A DNA stretch of 64,000 nucleotides from Puniceicoccaceae bacterium (lineage in GTDB: Bacteria; Verrucomicrobiota; Verrucomicrobiia; Opitutales; JAFGAQ01): assembly GCA_028285755.1 (NCBI GenBank), contig JANQOQ010000001.1, forward strand, positions 141,589 through 205,588, read 5' to 3'. A program made the position numbers and the translations under genes. The notes under the pieces were generated by a model that saw only the letters and a list, made by a program, of their open reading frames with translations, was not told where the DNA came from and made no database searches. Of this stretch, positions 17,424 to 26,468 are shown piece after piece; the first letter of the stretch is position 1, and the number at the start of each line of letters is the position of its first letter.

Positions 17424-20400
17424 ATGAAAATTAAGAACCAATCAATATTGCGATTGCCGCTTGCTGGCATCGCCATAATGACATTTGCATTTGTTTGCAA
17501 ATCGTATGCTCAGGATGAAGAAGATGAAGACATCTTCCTATTATCCCCCTACATCGTCGATAGCTCAGAAGACAGTGGCTACCTGGCCACTAGTACCCTT
17601 GCAGGAACCCGCCTACGAACACTACTCAGTGATGTTGGAGCATCCGTTACAGTCGTCACCAATGACTTTCTGGATGATATCGGTGTAAATGATCTGGACT
17701 TCCTGACCTATACCGGCGGCACTGAAACCATCGGTGCGAATGGTAACTTCTCCAACGCGAGTACCACCGAAAATGTCGGCACCGCACGCGAAGAAAGAAC
17801 GAACGCACGCCCCCAGCAAAATACGCGTATCCGCGGACTCGCTCGTGCGGATACTACCCAAAACTTTTACCTGACCAATGCACCCTTCGATGGCTTCAAT
17901 ATTGACCGTATTACGATCAACCGGGGTCCGAATGCTGCACTCTTCGGGTTGGGTAGTCCGGGTGGTATACTCGATGCATCTCTGAAGCGCGCATTAATGG
18001 ATGATTTCGGCCAAATTCAGGTAAAGCTGGATAACTTTGGCACCACACGGGTTGTATTGGACCTCAATAAGGAAATCATTGAAGACAAGCTAGCAGTAAG
18101 GGTCGCTGTGTTGGATGAAACCGTAAAGTGGGAACAGGAGCAAGCCTTTGAAGACGATGATCGCTTTTATGCAGCAGTAACGATCCAGCCCTTCAAAAAT
18201 ACAACGATCCGCGCTAATTATACCAATGGTGAAATCACTGCGGCCCGCCCCGAAGTGTTACCTCCGCGCGATGGGGTTGCTGTATGGGATGCGTTAGGAC
18301 GTCCCCTCTGGGATCCCTTCACCAGTAATTATTATCGCAGTCTTTCAGACTTTAATAACGGCATACCGGTAGATCCGGCAACGGAGCAAATCTGGAATAA
18401 TGCCTTCTTCGGTACTCTTTCAGGAGGAGCCAACCAGCCAACAGCTCTGTTCGGTCAACACGACAGTGGTGAAATGGGCGGACCTGGAATCCCCGATGGC
18501 GCTATCTTCCGAATCCAGAACAATGCAAATTATCGTTTCTATCCAGGTGGAACCGGAGTAAACAACATCCAGTGGCGCCGCCCGCGTTTGACGCGTGACC
18601 TAATCGATGAGCCCGTTTCAGAGGGGCTTCCATTCGCTCTGGGTTTGAGTAACGAAGAACGGGCCTTCTACTTCGATAAACGGGTTACGGACACAGGATT
18701 CTTCAATTATCGTGAACAACTTGCCTACGGGGTTAATAAGTTTGAACGCAATGAGTTCAATTCTTACAGCATCTCCCTGGAGCAAACCTTCTTTGATAAT
18801 AAGGCGGGGATCGAGTTTGGTTACTACAATGAAGAGTTTGAGGACGATCTCCGTCGTTGGGGTCAGGATATTGCTGTAGACATGAATATTCGTCTGCCAG
18901 ATGGTAGCATGAACCCTAACCTAGGCCGTGTATATGCCCACGGAAACGGATTTGCTGAGCCAGAGTTCTGGGATCAATCAGCCGCAAGAGTAACCGCCTT
19001 TGGCGAATACGACTTTGCTGAAGAGTTCGACAATAAGTTTGTCACATGGCTCGGTCGGCAGGTATTGACACTCTTTGCGGGCACGCAGGATACTGACTTC
19101 CGCCGCGAAACTCACATGCCCGGTATCGGCGGTGGCGAGCTGGAATCGATCCGCCGGGGCATCCCGATCAATCCACGCATCCGCGGAGGGGTGAACCGTC
19201 TGAATATTGTTTCTTATTACGGAGGTCCTTCCTTGCTCGATATTAATGACCTGAGCACCGCTGATCTACAAGCGCCTACCGTCGCTCAGATTCCTACCAC
19301 TACAGATAACTTCCACTTGTGGGATGCAACGACTGCGGTAAATATCCGTGATGCAAACGGTAATTTGGCTCCCGGTTTCAATGTTTGGGACGGCGTAACC
19401 GCAAACACGGTTCGCCTGGTCGATCATGTAACCGATCCGAACGAAACCTTCACATGGGGCAACAGCCGCCAGAAGTCCGAGGTGGAGTCTATGGCGGCGA
19501 TCCTGCAGTCCTACTTCTTAGATGGCCACATCGTTACCACAGCTTCTTGGCGTCGGGATGAAGTTACCCTCTTCACCGGTACCGGGGGAAGACGCGATGA
19601 TGGCACAAATCTGAACATCCCTAATGAGCTTCCTGAACTCACTGACGAATTCAGTCCGGGTGAAGTGGAGCAGTCTGCTTTCAGTGTAGTTGCACACGCC
19701 CCGGATTTCATTACGGAAGCTCTGAATGGCATCCGTCTTAGTGCTCATTATGTAAAGTCTGAAAATACAGATGCCAAGGGCGGTTTTATCGACTTCTACG
19801 GTGAATCCATCGCTCTTTCATCCGGTGAAACCGATGAGTATGGCTTTGCCCTGCGCACCGAAGATGGCAAGCTCGATCTTAAGTTCACTTGGTATGAAAA
19901 TACCTCGATCGGAGCGATTGAAAATCCCATCACGCGTATCAATAACATTGAGCGTGACATCCTGCAGAATAATACCGAGGCAGAACTCGCTGCAGCAGGC
20001 TTTATTCCGATGGATCCAGGTTTCCTTGTTGCGAATGAGATTGAGCCAACAGGAGCTGATCGCTTTTCAAATAATGGGGTTCCACTCGTGGAATACAACT
20101 CGCGTAATCCGCAGCAAAGTCAGGTGCAATCCACTTCCGACGTGGTATCTGAAGGCATGGAAGTTGAGCTTACCTACAATCCTTTGAAAAACTGGCGCAT
20201 TCATTTAAACGTCAGTCAGGTTGAGGCGGTGCAGAGCAACATCGCACCGGCGGTAGAGCGCTACTTCAACGAGCGCCTGGACCACTTCAGAGATATCGGC
20301 ACCCAAATCTGGATGACAACAGGTCGTGTATTCCTGGAGCAACCCGGCATGCCGGAAAATCCTGAAAACCGCCTGGTAAACCCAATCACCGGTGAATTCC

Positions 20401-20858
20401 ATACCCAGGTGGCCAATCAGCTGGCAACTTTCAATGGCGCAAAAGCCAATGAAGGACGCCCAACCCAGGAGCTTCGGGAATGGCGCTGGAACCTCATCAC
20501 CAACTACGAATTCGTAGATGGTCCTGACTGGCTGAACGGATTCGGCGTTGGGGGAGCAATCCGCTGGCAGGATGAAATTGCACTGGGTAATCCACTGATT
20601 ACCGATGAGTTTGGAAACATCGTCCCAGATATCAACAACCCGATTATGGGAGATGCTGAAACCAATATCGATGTTTGGTTCACCTATAAAATGTCACTCG
20701 AAAAACTCGGCACTGATCTACGCTTCCGTTTCGGAATCAAGAACCTGAATTCAGATGAAGGCTTGATTCCTGTAAACGTAAACCCGAATGGTGAAGTGCG
20801 CACCGTGCGTATCGAGGCGCCGACATTTTACGAATTCACAACCAGTATTAGCTTTTAA
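17424..20858 (+). CDS. TonB-dependent receptor (no STN domain)
   Basis: A 1144-residue outer-membrane receptor with a signal peptide (residues 1-29, ending KSYA). A TonB-box-like acidic stretch (EDEDIFLLSPYIV) precedes the plug domain (about 50-190, with INRGPNAALFGLGSPGG) and a 22-strand barrel ending in Phe (TTSISF). It belongs to the large-barrel type abundant in Opitutae. It lacks an N-terminal signalling domain, unlike the receptor at 22735, and has no SusD partner. The divergent exported sugar oxidoreductases suggest a carbohydrate-derived ligand. A strong terminator follows at 20887-20919. Confidence 0.93.
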   Translation: MKIKNQSILRLPLAGIAIMTFAFVCKSYAQDEEDEDIFLLSPYIVDSSEDSGYLATSTLAGTRLRTLLSDVGASVTVVTNDFLDDIGVNDLDFLTYTGGTETIGANGNFSNASTTENVGTAREERTNARPQQNTRIRGLARADTTQNFYLTNAPFDGFNIDRITINRGPNAALFGLGSPGGILDASLKRALMDDFGQIQVKLDNFGTTRVVLDLNKEIIEDKLAVRVAVLDETVKWEQEQAFEDDDRFYAAVTIQPFKNTTIRANYTNGEITAARPEVLPPRDGVAVWDALGRPLWDPFTSNYYRSLSDFNNGIPVDPATEQIWNNAFFGTLSGGANQPTALFGQHDSGEMGGPGIPDGAIFRIQNNANYRFYPGGTGVNNIQWRRPRLTRDLIDEPVSEGLPFALGLSNEERAFYFDKRVTDTGFFNYREQLAYGVNKFERNEFNSYSISLEQTFFDNKAGIEFGYYNEEFEDDLRRWGQDIAVDMNIRLPDGSMNPNLGRVYAHGNGFAEPEFWDQSAARVTAFGEYDFAEEFDNKFVTWLGRQVLTLFAGTQDTDFRRETHMPGIGGGELESIRRGIPINPRIRGGVNRLNIVSYYGGPSLLDINDLSTADLQAPTVAQIPTTTDNFHLWDATTAVNIRDANGNLAPGFNVWDGVTANTVRLVDHVTDPNETFTWGNSRQKSEVESMAAILQSYFLDGHIVTTASWRRDEVTLFTGTGGRRDDGTNLNIPNELPELTDEFSPGEVEQSAFSVVAHAPDFITEALNGIRLSAHYVKSENTDAKGGFIDFYGESIALSSGETDEYGFALRTEDGKLDLKFTWYENTSIGAIENPITRINNIERDILQNNTEAELAAAGFIPMDPGFLVANEIEPTGADRFSNNGVPLVEYNSRNPQQSQVQSTSDVVSEGMEVELTYNPLKNWRIHLNVSQVEAVQSNIAPAVERYFNERLDHFRDIGTQIWMTTGRVFLEQPGMPENPENRLVNPITGEFHTQVANQLATFNGAKANEGRPTQELREWRWNLITNYEFVDGPDWLNGFGVGGAIRWQDEIALGNPLITDEFGNIVPDINNPIMGDAETNIDVWFTYKMSLEKLGTDLRFRFGIKNLNSDEGLIPVNVNPNGEVRTVRIEAPTFYEFTTSISF

Positions 20859-20886
20859 GTTACATTCATACATTGGGTTAATGACG

Positions 20887-20919
20887 AAAACGGCGGGATT
20901 CAGTTCCCGCCGTTTTTTT
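20887..20919 (+). terminator. Intrinsic terminator after TBDT
   Basis: A 12-bp GC-rich stem (AAAACGGCGGGA at 20887-20898 with TCCCGCCGTTTT at 20905-20916) and a 6-nt loop, running into seven T. It ends the receptor transcript about 30 bp past its stop and separates it from the sigma factor gene. Confidence 0.92.
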
Positions 20920-21009
20920 CCCTCAAAAATGAAATATCATAATAAGTATAATCAGTAGCCAATTTCTGCTTGATCTAATATCGAACATTAAGACTATTAA
21001 TAACTTGTA

Positions 21010-21549
21010 ATGTTACCCGCATCTACCCACGAAGACCCCTGGTTTTCAGAAAACTGTTATATTCATGAGCCAGTCCTGCGGACCTGGCTCTGTTGTCGTT
21101 ACCCCGGACTCAAAGAAGAAGTATCTGACATACTCCAGGAAGTTTTTATTAAGGCACTGCGGGTGTATCAAAAGAATGGAATCGATTCTCCCAAACCCTA
21201 CTTATTCAGACTGACGCGCAATCTTGCAACTGATTACCTAAGGCGAAAAAAAGTAATCGAGTTTAAAGTTTTAGAGGAAAAGGAAGAGTCATTCGTGGTA
21301 GATAGTCAGACGGATATTCTCGACCACTTAAACAAACACCAGGAACTCGAATTGCTCAATAAAGCCATCAAAGCCCTACCTCCCAAATGCCGCCAGGTAA
21401 TCACTCTGAGAAAGGTGGAGGGGTTATCTCATAAAGAAATTTGCAATCAACTGGGTATTAATGCTAATACCGTAGAAACCCAAATTTCAGTGGGTACTCG
21501 CAAGTTAAAACAATTTTTCGAAAAATACCGGAAAGAATACACGGTTTGA
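21010..21549 (+). CDS. ECF RNA polymerase sigma factor (FecI-like)
   Basis: A 179-residue ECF sigma factor with region 2 at about 20-85 (EVSDILQEVFIKALRVYQ) and region 4 at about 115-170 (LPPKCRQVITLRKVEGLSHKE, then a helix-turn-helix with GINANTVETQI). Its stop overlaps the region of the FecR-type start. With the anti-sigma gene and the STN-domain receptor it forms a FecI/FecR/FecA-type cell-surface signalling set. It would direct polymerase to the promoter of the receptor or linked genes when ligand occupies the receptor. Confidence 0.9.
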   Translation: MLPASTHEDPWFSENCYIHEPVLRTWLCCRYPGLKEEVSDILQEVFIKALRVYQKNGIDSPKPYLFRLTRNLATDYLRRKKVIEFKVLEEKEESFVVDSQTDILDHLNKHQELELLNKAIKALPPKCRQVITLRKVEGLSHKEICNQLGINANTVETQISVGTRKLKQFFEKYRKEYTV

Positions 21550-21551
21550 GC

Positions 21552-22595
21552 ATGCAAAAGGGGAAAACAGACAACCAGAATTTTGATCTGGCTGAAGAAG
21601 CTGCTGCCCGATGGCTAGCAAAGCTTGACCGTGATCTCACGGATCAGGAAGAAGCAGAGTTTATGGCCTGGCTTGAAGAGGCTCCAGAGCATGCAGAAGC
21701 ACTTCAAAAGCTACAGAAAGTATGGTCGTATTGTGATCGTATGGCACAAAGTGAAGCGATTCTAAATGCGCCTCCATCAGATACCTTCGCGCTTTTCAAT
21801 AAACCCTGGATCTGGACGGCCGCAGCAATGCTCCTGATCACGATTTCGGGCTTTTTCACCTGGCAAACTATCACTGGCAGCACAGAAGCACCCACTCCCC
21901 TGGCCAATAGTGCATTTGCTACTACCTATGAACGTCATGTACTTGAAGATGGATCGGTCGTTGAGATGGATGTGGGTTCTCAGGTCATGGTCAACTACAC
22001 AGAGAAGGAGCGTAACCTGGACTTAATCTCCGGTCAGGCCCACTTTATTGTAGAAAAGAATAAGCAGCGACCCTTTGTTGTGAACGTGTCCGGCGTAAGT
22101 GTACTGGCAGTCGGCACCGCTTTCAGCGTATCCCTGAACGATGGTTTCATGGAAGTGCTGGTGACTGAAGGCAAAGTTAAACTCAAGGAAGAGTCTAAGG
22201 ACACATCGATCGAAACCCCTGCTGAATCTGGGGAAAAGCCAGCGTTGCACCAAAGGCTGGTGGCCGGACAAAGAACCATCCTTAACCTCAGGGAAAAACA
22301 AACGAATCCTGAAATTATAGAAGCAAGCACCCAGGAAATTGTTCGAAAATTGTCCTGGAGAGATGAAATTATAGAATTTGCATCTACACCACTCATTGAG
22401 GTGGTAGAGCAGCTCAATAAGCGTAATTTTGAGCAGATAATTATTTTGAACAAAGATTTGAATACCCTTAAGATCAATGCCACCATCAAGCCCAACAATT
22501 TACATGGCTTTTTGGAGATGCTGCATTTCTCAGCAGGGATCAATTATGAAAAGAGCGATGCAGGCAAAATATTGCTTCGTAAGGCAGATCAATAA
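21552..22595 (+). CDS. FecR family anti-sigma factor
   Basis: A 347-residue transmembrane sigma regulator. The cytoplasmic N-terminal DUF4880 domain contains the family motif AEFMAWLEEAPEHAEAL. One transmembrane helix (about residues 78-98) is followed by a periplasmic FecR domain (HVLEDGSVVEMDVGSQV) and a C-terminal DUF4974/STN-like domain (STPLIEVVEQLNKRN). The start is taken at ATG 21552; an in-frame TTG at 21546 would overlap the sigma factor stop. It couples the STN domain of the receptor at 22735 to the sigma factor. Confidence 0.9.
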   Translation: MQKGKTDNQNFDLAEEAAARWLAKLDRDLTDQEEAEFMAWLEEAPEHAEALQKLQKVWSYCDRMAQSEAILNAPPSDTFALFNKPWIWTAAAMLLITISGFFTWQTITGSTEAPTPLANSAFATTYERHVLEDGSVVEMDVGSQVMVNYTEKERNLDLISGQAHFIVEKNKQRPFVVNVSGVSVLAVGTAFSVSLNDGFMEVLVTEGKVKLKEESKDTSIETPAESGEKPALHQRLVAGQRTILNLREKQTNPEIIEASTQEIVRKLSWRDEIIEFASTPLIEVVEQLNKRNFEQIIILNKDLNTLKINATIKPNNLHGFLEMLHFSAGINYEKSDAGKILLRKADQ

Positions 22596-22691
22596 CCATA
22601 GGTTTGCTCTTCTGCGTTTGATTGCGATTTTGTATTCAATATTGTTTAAAAAGTTAAAATTCTTTTAGCGGTTCTCATCTAATTATTCGTG

Positions 22692-22716
22692 TTGGAGCAC
22701 AACTGAGTTGCTCCAA
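22692..22716 (+). promoter_or_regulatory. Stem-loop in the leader of the STN-TBDT gene
   Basis: TTGGAGCA (22692-22699) pairs exactly with TGCTCCAA (22709-22716) around a 9-nt loop, ending 18 bp before the receptor's first ATG. There is no T-run after it, so it is not an ordinary terminator. It may tune expression between fecR and the receptor, or be part of an operator. Confidence 0.35.
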
Positions 22717-22734
22717 TGAAGCTATACTACCCCC

Positions 22735-25700
22735 ATGTCGAATCAGATATTTGCACCATTATCATATATGATGCGAATACACCTGCTCTGCGTGCTGATG
22801 GGCAGCATCCTCGTGATGCCGCTTATTGCAGCAGACAAAAGGGTGGTACATTTCGACGTACCTGCGGGACCCGCCATTCAGACATTGCGAATGGCAGTCA
22901 TTCAGGCAGAAGTCGAAATCGTATTTATCGATTCGATCGTGGAGGGAGTAGTCACCAATCCGGTAAGCGGCCAATACACCGTTTCCGAGGCGCTGGCGAT
23001 CATGGTGGAAGGGACGCAGCTCGTTATCAATACGGTGGAAACCGAGGCCGCATTTGCGGTTTCACGCTCCCCCGATACAGGCCCATTATCCCAGCCTGTG
23101 GTTGATATCGAATCCCAAAATAAAACCATAACTATGAATAATTCGAATAACCCTAGGAATAACCTATTCACGCGCCTGATGCGTGGTGTCGGCACCCTGC
23201 TGGTCGCCGGGATCACCGCAGACGCTGTCTCCCAGGATCTTTCCGAAGACGGAGACATCTACGAACTATCCCCCTTCGTTGTAAGCACCGAGGAAGGATG
23301 GACAGCCACCGAAACTCTGGCAGGAAGTCGCCTCAAAACCGACCTCAAAGACATTGCTGCTCAAGTAGAGGTAATGACACTTGATTTCATGGATGACTTT
23401 GGAGTCACCAGTGTGGAGGAAGCTCTGATTTACTCGATAAATGTAGCGAACCCGGATGACCGAATCACCGGTAACGGCTTGGGCTTTGGGGTTACCCAGA
23501 TCTCAAACTTCAGCGATATTCGTGGCTTAGGTGGAGGCACACTCTCTCGTAACTTTTTCGAAACTATCTTGCCGAGTGATAATTACAATATTACACGCCT
23601 GACGATTGCATCCGGTCCTCAAGCCGTTTTGTTTGGAACGGGTAGTCCTGCGGGTGTACTGGATGTCACCAATACACGCGCTGAGCTGAGCAGAGATTTC
23701 GGCTCTCTGGAACTGCAATTTGATGATTTTGGCGGCGAGCGCTATGTGATTGATTATAATAAGGTTATCATTGATGATGTATTGGCAATTCGGGGTGCTG
23801 CCATGCATGAGCGCAGAAAGCAGGAATGGGAGCCTAATCATGATGATAGCGACCGTTATTACGTAACAGCCCTCTTCCGCCCTTTTGAAAAGACAACCAT
23901 CTCAGTACACTACGAAAATGTAGAACTGGATCGTAACCGGGCTTCACGCATGTTGCCGATAGATGAGTTCTCCCCCTGGTTTGTAGCCGGCCAGCCCGTA
24001 TTTGCAAACACCTGGAATTCTACGGGACCGGGTAATCTTACGGATCCCGTTTTTAATCGCTCACCGGACAGCGTAACCCTGCTCGTTGGACCGAACAATG
24101 CAAACGGACTGGCACCCATGAGCTTTAATGATATGGCTGAGATTGAAGGCCCGGAAGACTTTCCAGATGTACCCAATCAGGATGATGATGCTGATGGCTG
24201 GACCACATCCGATAATCAGCCGTGGTTCCCATGGGACATCAATCCACGGGGTAATCTCTTCAATCAAACCTTGGAAGCAGATGCCATCTTTGTTTCGGTA
24301 GAGCAACAAATCACAGAGAAATTATTCTTTGAATTCGCTTACAGTAAGGAAGAAGTCGATCAATTCAATAGTAACGCGGGCGCATCCAATACAGTGCACG
24401 TGGATCCGAATCAATTCCTTCCCGATGGAGTAACACCCAACCCAAATTTTGGCAAATTTTACACGGATGGTATCCCTAGTTTTCAGGAACAGTATGATGA
24501 GCTTGAAGCCTGGCGCTTTTCGGCCTCCTACGAATTCGATTTCGCCGATAAATTTCAGGATAATAAAGTGCTCAAATGGTTCGGCCTTCATCGCATTGGT
24601 GCACTGATTTCCGAAGACACTAAAATCAATACCAACCAACAAGGCATGCGCTATCGCATCATCCCGGGGCCCGGTGAATCTGATCCTGTATTTGACTTCA
24701 CCGATGGATTTACTCCTATCGGTAATCGCCGTTGGGGCACAAATGCAGATCGCCAGGTACGCACGCGTTATTATTACACAGATCCCGGAAGCGATGCGCC
24801 TTACAGTGATTTCAAGTTCGACGGATCGCCATTGACCTTGACTCAATCCAATGGTCAGACTTACACGATTGATCCACTCAATTACGGCTACACTAACGGC
24901 GACGGTGCACGCCTTCTGGGGGGTAATGGTGCCAGTGGAACTTATGCCGTTAATGAAAGCTGGATGCTTACCTACCAGGGCTATTTCCTGGATGGGCGAA
25001 TCGTTGCCACCTATGGTTATCGCGATATTACCGCAAAAAACCGCACGCTTCAAGGCTCAACCCGTGATAATAACACCGGTCTCTGGCCTTATTTCCGTGA
25101 TCTGGAGTTTGGCGACTTCAATGAGGATCAAACCGGCATCGTACGCACCCAGGGGCTGGCTGTTCATCCATTCCAGGGATGGTTCGACTTCGGTGGTGTC
25201 GTGAGCGACTTTACTGTGCACTTCAATAAATCAGATACATTCCAGCCGAATATCGGTCGTTTCAGCCCTTATGGAGATGAGTATCCCGGAGCTGAAGGGG
25301 AAGGCGAGGATTATGGTTTCCGCATCGATTTATTCGATAATAAGCTCAGCATCGAATACAACGAGTTTGAACTCACAGGAGGCCCCAGCCGTGCTGCGAA
25401 TGTGCCCTTTAACCGCTGGCGGGATCCGGTATGGAACATTGAAAACCGTATCCGTAATCTGTGGCCGGATGTGCCCATCCTTAATGAAGGTTCCGGCGGT
25501 TTCCGTGAGCTGGGTCGTGCAAATTACTGGGTCATGAGTGACAACACCTCTGAAGGTCGTGAAATCGTGATCATTGCCCGTCCGATTCGAGGTTTAAACA
25601 TTCGCTTCACGTATACGGATCGGGATACTATCGAATCCAATATTGGTCAGGATTGGTTTGACTGGATTGACGAACGTCTGCCCGTATGGCAAAGCCTGAA

Positions 25701-26283
25701 TGTTCCTGAGGGAGGCGTAAGCAACCCACGTGATCTCAATGGAGATGGTCAAATCGGCGTATGGACCTGGGACACTGCCTGGTATCAGGATAACAATGGC
25801 GGTAGCGAGACGGTTGCTGAACGCTACCAAAACGAAACCGTCAATGGCCCCTTCGGTGCTGCGATTGTGACTGCACTCGACGGCAAGGCCAACGAGTTTG
25901 ACCGTGCGGAAAGCTGGAACCTGAACACCAACTACACCTTCCAGGATGGCCGCCTCAAAGGTTTCCGTGTGGGAGGTGCATTGCGCTGGCGTTCCGCTCC
26001 CCTGCTGGACTATGGGCAAACCACCCTGAACGGCAACCCCATCGTAGACCTGAACAATCCGTTCTATGGTGAAGAAGAACTTAAGGTAGACCTCGCATTG
26101 ACTTACAACGGTACCACGGATTTACTCTTCGGTGAGCGCGACTACCGGATTCAACTCAACGTTCGCAATGCAATGGATTCGGACGGAAATGTCCCCGTTA
26201 CCACTACCATTGATGGTAGACCCACTCGTATTGCACGTGTAGAAGGCAGAAGGGTTATCCTCTCCTTCGAGATCGATTTGTAA
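22735..26283 (+). CDS. TonB-dependent receptor with N-terminal STN signalling domain
   Basis: A 1182-residue receptor. A signal peptide near residues 12-34 is followed by a secretin/TonB short N-terminal (STN) domain (about 38-115, FDVPAGPAIQTLRMAV). A linker then runs to a second hydrophobic signal-like stretch at residues 134-165 beginning MNNSNN, followed by DGDIYELSPFVVST, the plug (TIASGPQAVLFGTGSPAG) and the barrel. The start could be ATG 22735, 22768 or 22771; the last two give a tidier signal peptide. STN domains pass ligand occupancy to FecR, so this is the transducer for the sigma/anti-sigma pair upstream. The last residue is Leu rather than the usual Phe. Confidence 0.92.
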   Translation: MSNQIFAPLSYMMRIHLLCVLMGSILVMPLIAADKRVVHFDVPAGPAIQTLRMAVIQAEVEIVFIDSIVEGVVTNPVSGQYTVSEALAIMVEGTQLVINTVETEAAFAVSRSPDTGPLSQPVVDIESQNKTITMNNSNNPRNNLFTRLMRGVGTLLVAGITADAVSQDLSEDGDIYELSPFVVSTEEGWTATETLAGSRLKTDLKDIAAQVEVMTLDFMDDFGVTSVEEALIYSINVANPDDRITGNGLGFGVTQISNFSDIRGLGGGTLSRNFFETILPSDNYNITRLTIASGPQAVLFGTGSPAGVLDVTNTRAELSRDFGSLELQFDDFGGERYVIDYNKVIIDDVLAIRGAAMHERRKQEWEPNHDDSDRYYVTALFRPFEKTTISVHYENVELDRNRASRMLPIDEFSPWFVAGQPVFANTWNSTGPGNLTDPVFNRSPDSVTLLVGPNNANGLAPMSFNDMAEIEGPEDFPDVPNQDDDADGWTTSDNQPWFPWDINPRGNLFNQTLEADAIFVSVEQQITEKLFFEFAYSKEEVDQFNSNAGASNTVHVDPNQFLPDGVTPNPNFGKFYTDGIPSFQEQYDELEAWRFSASYEFDFADKFQDNKVLKWFGLHRIGALISEDTKINTNQQGMRYRIIPGPGESDPVFDFTDGFTPIGNRRWGTNADRQVRTRYYYTDPGSDAPYSDFKFDGSPLTLTQSNGQTYTIDPLNYGYTNGDGARLLGGNGASGTYAVNESWMLTYQGYFLDGRIVATYGYRDITAKNRTLQGSTRDNNTGLWPYFRDLEFGDFNEDQTGIVRTQGLAVHPFQGWFDFGGVVSDFTVHFNKSDTFQPNIGRFSPYGDEYPGAEGEGEDYGFRIDLFDNKLSIEYNEFELTGGPSRAANVPFNRWRDPVWNIENRIRNLWPDVPILNEGSGGFRELGRANYWVMSDNTSEGREIVIIARPIRGLNIRFTYTDRDTIESNIGQDWFDWIDERLPVWQSLNVPEGGVSNPRDLNGDGQIGVWTWDTAWYQDNNGGSETVAERYQNETVNGPFGAAIVTALDGKANEFDRAESWNLNTNYTFQDGRLKGFRVGGALRWRSAPLLDYGQTTLNGNPIVDLNNPFYGEEELKVDLALTYNGTTDLLFGERDYRIQLNVRNAMDSDGNVPVTTTIDGRPTRIARVEGRRVILSFEIDL

Positions 26284-26310
26284 TTAACAACTGGGATAAT
26301 TACACTGTGC

Positions 26311-26345
26311 GGGTCTGCCGATGGGTATCGGCAGGCCCCTTTTTT
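26311..26345 (+). terminator. Intrinsic terminator after STN-TBDT
   Basis: A 12-bp stem (26311-26322 with 26327-26338, one G-T pair, core CTGCCGAT/ATCGGCAG) and a 4-nt loop, followed by six T. It closes the sigma/anti-sigma/receptor unit before the sulfatase gene. Confidence 0.9.
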
Positions 26346-26468
26346 ATGTACCTTGCTGACTGGTTCTTATTTAAAAGGTTTTACTCAAAAGCACCATAGC
26401 TGATCTAAAATAGTTTTGGGGGTAATATGCACTCAGTACTACTATACAAGAAACCCCTATATAACGTT

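Noticed and set aside
22692..22716. Terminator between fecR and the STN receptor
   Set aside because: The stem is only 8 bp and has no T-run after it.
24322..25053. A 243-codon open frame on the minus strand
   Set aside because: It is entirely within the STN-TBDT barrel on the opposite strand, with composition of a shadow frame.
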